A stretch of 64,000 nt of DNA, taken from JAAFHB01 sp963675995 (GTDB lineage Bacteria > Bacteroidota > Bacteroidia > Bacteroidales > Prolixibacteraceae). Shown piece by piece: positions 61,601-64,000 of this stretch. Below the pieces are notes generated by a model. That model was given only the letters and a program-made list of their open reading frames with translations, did no database searches and had not been told where the DNA came from. Position 1 is the stretch's first letter, and each line of letters starts with the position of its first letter. The stretch spans positions 1,240,001 through 1,304,000 of the forward strand of contig CAXXIY010000001.1 in assembly GCA_963675995.2 (NCBI GenBank), given 5' to 3'. Position numbers and translations under genes: made by a program.

Positions 61601-64000
61601 ACCAGGTAGTACCACCATCGATACTGTAAGAATAGCCAGAACCTTCGGCAGGAACGGTAACCACGATTGTTCCCGTACCGACAGCGCAGGTTGGCTGAAC
61701 AGTCACAGATGCAGTCGGAGCAGCCGGGGCGAGTGGAGCAGTATTGACGGTCAAAGTTGTAGCTGCAGAAATACATCCTGTTGCAGTTTCTTTAACAGTG
61801 ATGTTATAATTACCTGAATTCAACCCAACAAAAGTAGCCGAAGCCGACCAGGTAGTACCACCATCGATACTGTAAGAATAGCCAGAACCTTCGGCAGGAG
61901 CAGTAATTACAATTGTTCCTGTACCGACAGCGCAGGTTGGCTGAACAGTCACAGATGCAGTCGGAGCAGCCGGGGCGAGTGGAGCAGTATTGACGGTCAA
62001 AGTTGTAGCTGCAGAAACACATCCTGTTGCAGTTTCTTTAACGATGATGTTGTAATTACCCGAAATCAACCCAACAAAAGTAGCCGAAGCCGACCAGGTA
62101 GTACCACCATCGATACTGTAAGAATAACCAGAACCTTCGGCAGGAGCGGTAATTACAATTGTTCCTGTACCGACAGCGCAGGTTGGCTGAACAGTCACAG
62201 ATGCAGTCGGAGCAGCCGGGGCGAGTGGAGCAGTATTGACGGTCAAAGTTGTAGCTGCAGAAATACATCCTGTTGCAGTTTCTTTAACAGTGATGTTATA
62301 ATTCCCTGAATTCAATCCGGCAAAAGTAGCCGAAGCCGACCAGGTAGTACCACCATCGATACTGTAAGAATAGCCAGAACCTTCGGCAGGAGCAGTAATT
62401 ACAATTGTTCCTGTACCGACAGCGCAGGTTGGCTGAACAGTCACAGATGCAGTCGGAGCAGCCGGGGCGAGTGGAGCAGTATTGACGGTCAAAGTTGTAG
62501 CTGCAGAAATACATCCTGTTGCAGTTTCTTTAACGATGATGTTATAATTCCCTGAATTCAACCCAACAAAAGTAGCCGAAGCCGACCAGGTAGTACCACC
62601 ATCGATACTGTAAGAATAACCAGAACCTTCGGCAGGAGCGGTAACCACAATTGTTCCCGTACCGACAGCGCAGGTTGGCTGAACAGTCACAGATGCAGTC
62701 GGAGCAGCCGGGGCGAGTGGAGCAGTATTGACGGTCAAAGTTGTAGCTGCAGAAATACATCCTGTTGCAGTTTCTTTAACAGTGATGTTATAATTACCTG
62801 AATTCAACCCAACAAAAGTAGCCGAAGCCGACCAGGTAGTACCACCATCGATACTGTAAGAATAGCCAGAACCTTCGGCAGGAGCGGTAATTACAATTGT
62901 TCCTGTACCGACAGCGCAGGTTGGCTGAACAGTCACAGATGCAGTCGGAGCAGCCGGGGCGAGTGGAGCAGTATTGACGGTCAAAGTTGTAGCTGCAGAA
63001 ATACATCCTGTTGCAGTTTCTTTAACAGTGATATTATAATTACCTGAATTCAATCCGGCAAATGTAGCCGAAGCCGACCAGGTAGTACCACCATCGATAC
63101 TGTAAGAATAGCCAGAACCTTCGGCAGGAGCGGTAACCACAATTGTTCCCGTACCGACAGCGCAGGTTGGCTGAACAGTCACAGATGCAGTCGGAGCAAC
63201 CGGGGCAATCGGGACAGGATCGATCACCACATCAGCAGACTGAGATGAATTACAACCTATAGCATCGATAACTGTGAAATTATATTTGCCAGCAATCAAC
63301 CCCGATATTGTAGTGCTCGTAGTTGATCCGGCAATTGTACCCGGATTGATGGTCCAGTTACCTGATGGCAGACCACTTAAAACCACACTTCCCGTTGTAA
63401 AGGTGCAGGTTGGTTGTGTAATGGTTCCGACAATCGGAGCGAAGGGAGCGTTATTTATGGTAATTATCAGTTCGTTTGAATTTGCAGGATTACCCGAGAC
63501 ACAGGTTTCATTGGAGGTCATCACTACAGAAACCTTATCGCCATTCACGGGAGCAAAAGCGTAAGTGGCGGCGCTGGTCCCAACATTATTGCCGTTGACC
63601 GTCCATTGGTAAACCGGAGCGGTACCGCCGTTAACCGGTACGGCTGTGAAAGTTACAGTTGCGCCGGCGCAGACAGTTGTCTGATCGGCGGTGACCGAAA
63701 CGGAAGCAGGAAGCGGATTATTTACGGTTATCGTCAGTTCGTTTGAATTTGCAGGATTGCCCGAGACACAGGTTTCATTGGAGGTCATCACTACAGAAAC
63801 CTTATCGCCATTCACAGGAGCAAAAGCGTAAGTGGCGGCGCTGGTCCCAACATTATTGCCGTTGACCGTCCACTGGTAAACCGGAGCGGTACCGCCGTTA
63901 ACCGGTACGGCTGTGAAAGTTACAGTTGCGCCGGCGCAGACAGTTGTTTGATCGGCGGTGACTGAAACGGAAGCAGGAAGCGGATTATTTACGGTTATCG
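55653..64000 (-). CDS. Giant SprB-like repeat protein 2 (5' end outside window)
   Basis: About 2780 codons are visible and the frame is open at the window edge; an internal ATG at 63815 lies inside a repeat and is not the start. From the edge inward: 89-aa Ig-like repeats, one GSVVLSGLPSGNWTINPGTI unit, sixteen 82-aa SprB-like repeats, two GTWTLTR..GGTTVTGTGT units, about ten LCQNS...TGTWSP-type units, a PKD-like segment (CQEVSLDASQSVGDIVKYEW), a cadherin/Big_9-like domain (INILANDWSTVN) and a T9SS type B sorting domain (FSPNGDGANDKLVFPGL, YVYTRSGQPVYQ, PTGTYYYILKLG). It is a paralogue of the 4685-aa giant, with near-identical central blocks but diverged ends. Confidence 0.93.
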   Translation of the reverse strand, partial: ITVNNPLPASVSVTADQTTVCAGATVTFTAVPVNGGTAPVYQWTVNGNNVGTSAATYAFAPVNGDKVSVVMTSNETCVSGNPANSNELTITVNNPLPASVSVTADQTTVCAGATVTFTAVPVNGGTAPVYQWTVNGNNVGTSAATYAFAPVNGDKVSVVMTSNETCVSGNPANSNELIITINNAPFAPIVGTITQPTCTFTTGSVVLSGLPSGNWTINPGTIAGSTTSTTISGLIAGKYNFTVIDAIGCNSSQSADVVIDPVPIAPVAPTASVTVQPTCAVGTGTIVVTAPAEGSGYSYSIDGGTTWSASATFAGLNSGNYNITVKETATGCISAATTLTVNTAPLAPAAPTASVTVQPTCAVGTGTIVITAPAEGSGYSYSIDGGTTWSASATFVGLNSGNYNITVKETATGCISAATTLTVNTAPLAPAAPTASVTVQPTCAVGTGTIVVTAPAEGSGYSYSIDGGTTWSASATFVGLNSGNYNIIVKETATGCISAATTLTVNTAPLAPAAPTASVTVQPTCAVGTGTIVITAPAEGSGYSYSIDGGTTWSASATFAGLNSGNYNITVKETATGCISAATTLTVNTAPLAPAAPTASVTVQPTCAVGTGTIVITAPAEGSGYSYSIDGGTTWSASATFVGLISGNYNIIVKETATGCVSAATTLTVNTAPLAPAAPTASVTVQPTCAVGTGTIVITAPAEGSGYSYSIDGGTTWSASATFVGLNSGNYNITVKETATGCISAATTLTVNTAPLAPAAPTASVTVQPTCAVGTGTIVVTVPAEGSGYSYSIDGGTTWSASATFAGLNSGNYNITVKETATGCISAATTLTVNTAPLAPAAPTASVTVQPTCAVGTGTIVITAPAEGSGYFYSIDGGTTWSASATFVGLNSGNYNIIVKETATGCISAATTLTVNTAPLAPAAPTASVTVQPTCAVGTGTIVVTAPAEGSGYFYSIDGGTTWSASATFVGLNSGNYNITVKETATGCISAATTLTVNTAPLAPAAPTASVTVQPTCAVGTGTIVVTAPAEGSGYSYSIDGGTTWSASATFAGLNSGNYNITVKETATGCISAATTLTVNTAPLAPAAPTASVTVQPTCAVGTGTIVITAPAEGSGYSYSIDGGTTWSASATFAGLNSGNYNITVKETATGCISAATTLTVNTAPLAPAAPTASVTVQPTCAVGTGTIVVTVPAEGSGYSYSIDGGTTWSASATFAGLNSGNYNITVKETATGCISAATTLTVNTAPLAPAAPTASVTVQPTCAVGTGTIVITAPAEGSGYFYSIDGGTTWSASATFVGLNSGNYNIIVKETATGCISAATTLTVNTAPLAPAAPTASVTVQPTCAVGTGTIVVTAPAEGSGYFYSIDGGTTWSASATFVGLNSGNYNITVKETATGCISAATTLTVNTAPLAPAAPTASVTVQPTCAVGTGTIVVTAPAEGSGYSYSIDGGTTWSASATFAGLNSGNYNITVKETATGCISAATTLTVNTAPLTPAAPTASVTVQPTCAVGTGTIVITAPAEGSGYSYSIDGGTTWSASATFAGLNSGNYNIIVKETATGCISAATTLTVNTAPGALAAPAVGTITQPTCSTATGTVILTGLPATGTWTLTRNPGGTTVTGTGTTTTVSGLTAGTTYTFTVTNVASCTSPPSVSVVIIAAPTVPTAPVIGVITQPTCAVPTGSVVLTGLPATGTWTLTRIPGGTTVTGTGTSRTVSGLTPAVNYTFTVTNTAGCTSLASVNVVINPVALITPSFSAIQPLCKGDDPVVLPIRSNNSTAITGTWSPAIISTTTAGTKRYYFIPDANQCSDTTSISVTIKDWITTNFNPIVNSVCQNTPAPALLTTSLNGITGTWDPPAINTSIVRTTTYSFTPTTGQCASSPTVDVTIIGKINPLIAEIGPFCQGSTPPSLPSSSTNGVTGTWNPSVISTAAIGTRAYNFNPDANQCAWVIAKDITVNPKVKPDFDQIAPLCQNSAAPSLPLKSTNGFTGTWSPSTISTSSAGKTTFTFTPDPDQCATSTTMDITVNEVMNPVFIQIDPLCQNSTAPILPAVSTNGINGTWNPSTISTLAAGTKTYTFTSSPATCPPTAAMNITVNPQVTPLFNAIGPLCQNSTPPTLPINSTNGVTGSWSPATINTTNVTTTKYIFTPNNDQCAVPTTMEITINAPAIPQFTSIGPLCQNGAAPDLPITSTNGITGTWNPGTINTAKSGTTSYQFTPQSGQCAVEKIIDIVINARITPDFNPIGPLCLNSVPPPLPASSLNGITGTWSPAKIDSTLVGKTKYIFNPSANECAIKDTMVVMVNPIETSTSIVTTCSNQLPFKWNGNSYTTSGTYSVKLVSRAGCDSIAKLVLSVITGVTPTFTQVGPFIQNSAAPELPTTSTNGITGTWTPATVSTTDAGTTTYIFTPNLDQCATTTKMDITVQIDAVINGPTVAGSCQEVSLDASQSVGDIVKYEWSILDPGGELTLNSGVKTSFHLSPKYTGTLPANFRVRMVATNRNGYSRSDTITIKMDPLPVADVYASGKLEKDGSMIVDGSVSKGNTINYKWSTTEGKIIGADNQSSVKLYGAGIYNLEVADIHGCLDNKSFKYPLAFHQIAANDDYARTPWDQDVIINILANDWSTVNLLPGSVTITSAPGRGGTKINANGTVTYIPQGKHTSTDKFVYRVCDDAQMCASATVTIDVTDIGIKIPEAFSPNGDGANDKLVFPGLIENYPKSQLYVYTRSGQPVYQSANYLNDWDGSTLTSTLTNLQIVPTGTYYYILKLGGTTRIIKGFIYIGY
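59267..63202 (-). repeat. Sixteen tandem 246-bp repeats in giant protein 2
   Basis: 16 x 246 bp = 3936 bp. Units differ at only a few codons (VVT/VIT, TAP/TVP, YSYS/YFYS, AGL/VGL, NIT/NII), so each has a short signature. Signatures recur with a period of five units. Confidence 0.96.
59599..61823 (-). repeat. Higher-order repeat: 1230-bp pentamer, two copies
   Basis: 59599-60593 and 60829-61823 (offset 1230 bp = 5 x 246) are identical over 995 bp when read line by line. Mismatches appear at 59598/60828 and 60594/61824. Confidence 0.9.

Noticed and set aside
41898..63006. Many 70-72-codon Cys/Tyr-rich minus-strand frames, one per repeat unit
   Set aside because: They are an alternative frame of the 246-bp SprB-like repeat; their regular spacing only reflects the repeat. 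The long frame has a signal peptide, domains and a sorting domain.
59267..63202. A CRISPR-like array
   Set aside because: The period is 246 bp with no spacers, and the units are in-frame protein repeats.

Overview
This is a 64-kb chromosomal window from a member of the Bacteroidota, probably a Bacteroidia/Marinilabiliales-type environmental organism (the phylum is well supported, the lower rank is a guess). Evidence: the tRNA-Cys promoter fits the Bacteroidota pattern (TTG, 21 nt, TAnnTTTG); TonB receptors carry an N-terminal carboxypeptidase-regulatory-like domain, one beside a DUF4249 lipoprotein; there is a GH92 glycosidase; and two giant proteins end in type IX secretion (T9SS) type B sorting domains.

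Layout. (1) 1-283: the 3' end of folB and a tRNA-Cys gene. (2) 272-7879: a 7.6-kb integrative element in the 3' end of tRNA-Cys, bounded by a 15-bp direct repeat. It carries a tyrosine integrase, a serine resolvase, a probable II/X-type replication protein, an HTH regulator, a TPR protein and a PemK/MazF-like small protein. An IS256-type insertion sequence sits inside it. (3) About 7.9-18 kb: an AT-rich mosaic of unrelated single genes (alpha/beta esterase, Ntn-hydrolase-like protein, two VOC proteins, a methyltransferase with an internal stop, FolD, a DJ-1/PfpI gene cut by a second IS256 copy, small membrane proteins) separated by non-coding spacers. (4) 18.1-26.3 kb: two paralogous 785-aa TonB-dependent receptors around a DUF4249 lipoprotein, an LRR protein, an IS4-type element and a YciI protein. 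(5) 26.6-32.7 kb: a beta-helix secreted protein with a GH92 glycosidase, then an XRE-cupin regulator with an acyl-CoA synthetase. (6) 32.8-64 kb, all on the minus strand: a cluster of exported proteins with two giant SprB-like repeat proteins (4685 aa, and at least 2780 aa running off the window end), a 1797-aa beta-helix/Ig protein, and 354-aa and 219-aa secreted proteins.

The most interesting part is the giant-protein cluster. The two giants share near-identical blocks. Their internal repeats (89 aa = 267 bp, and 82 aa = 246 bp) are organised into higher-order repeats: a 534-bp dimer in one and a 1230-bp pentamer in the other, the latter with 995 bp of exact identity between copies by eye. 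This points to recent tandem amplification and gene conversion of surface protein genes. The small secreted neighbours share an N-terminal module with the intact giant, which suggests one multi-protein surface structure exported by Sec and T9SS.

Mobile DNA has shaped the rest. Both IS256 copies have exact ends (1498 bp) and separate 8-bp target duplications. Removing copy 2 with one duplication restores the DJ-1/PfpI frame exactly. The IS4-type element lies 10 bp upstream of the YciI start codon.
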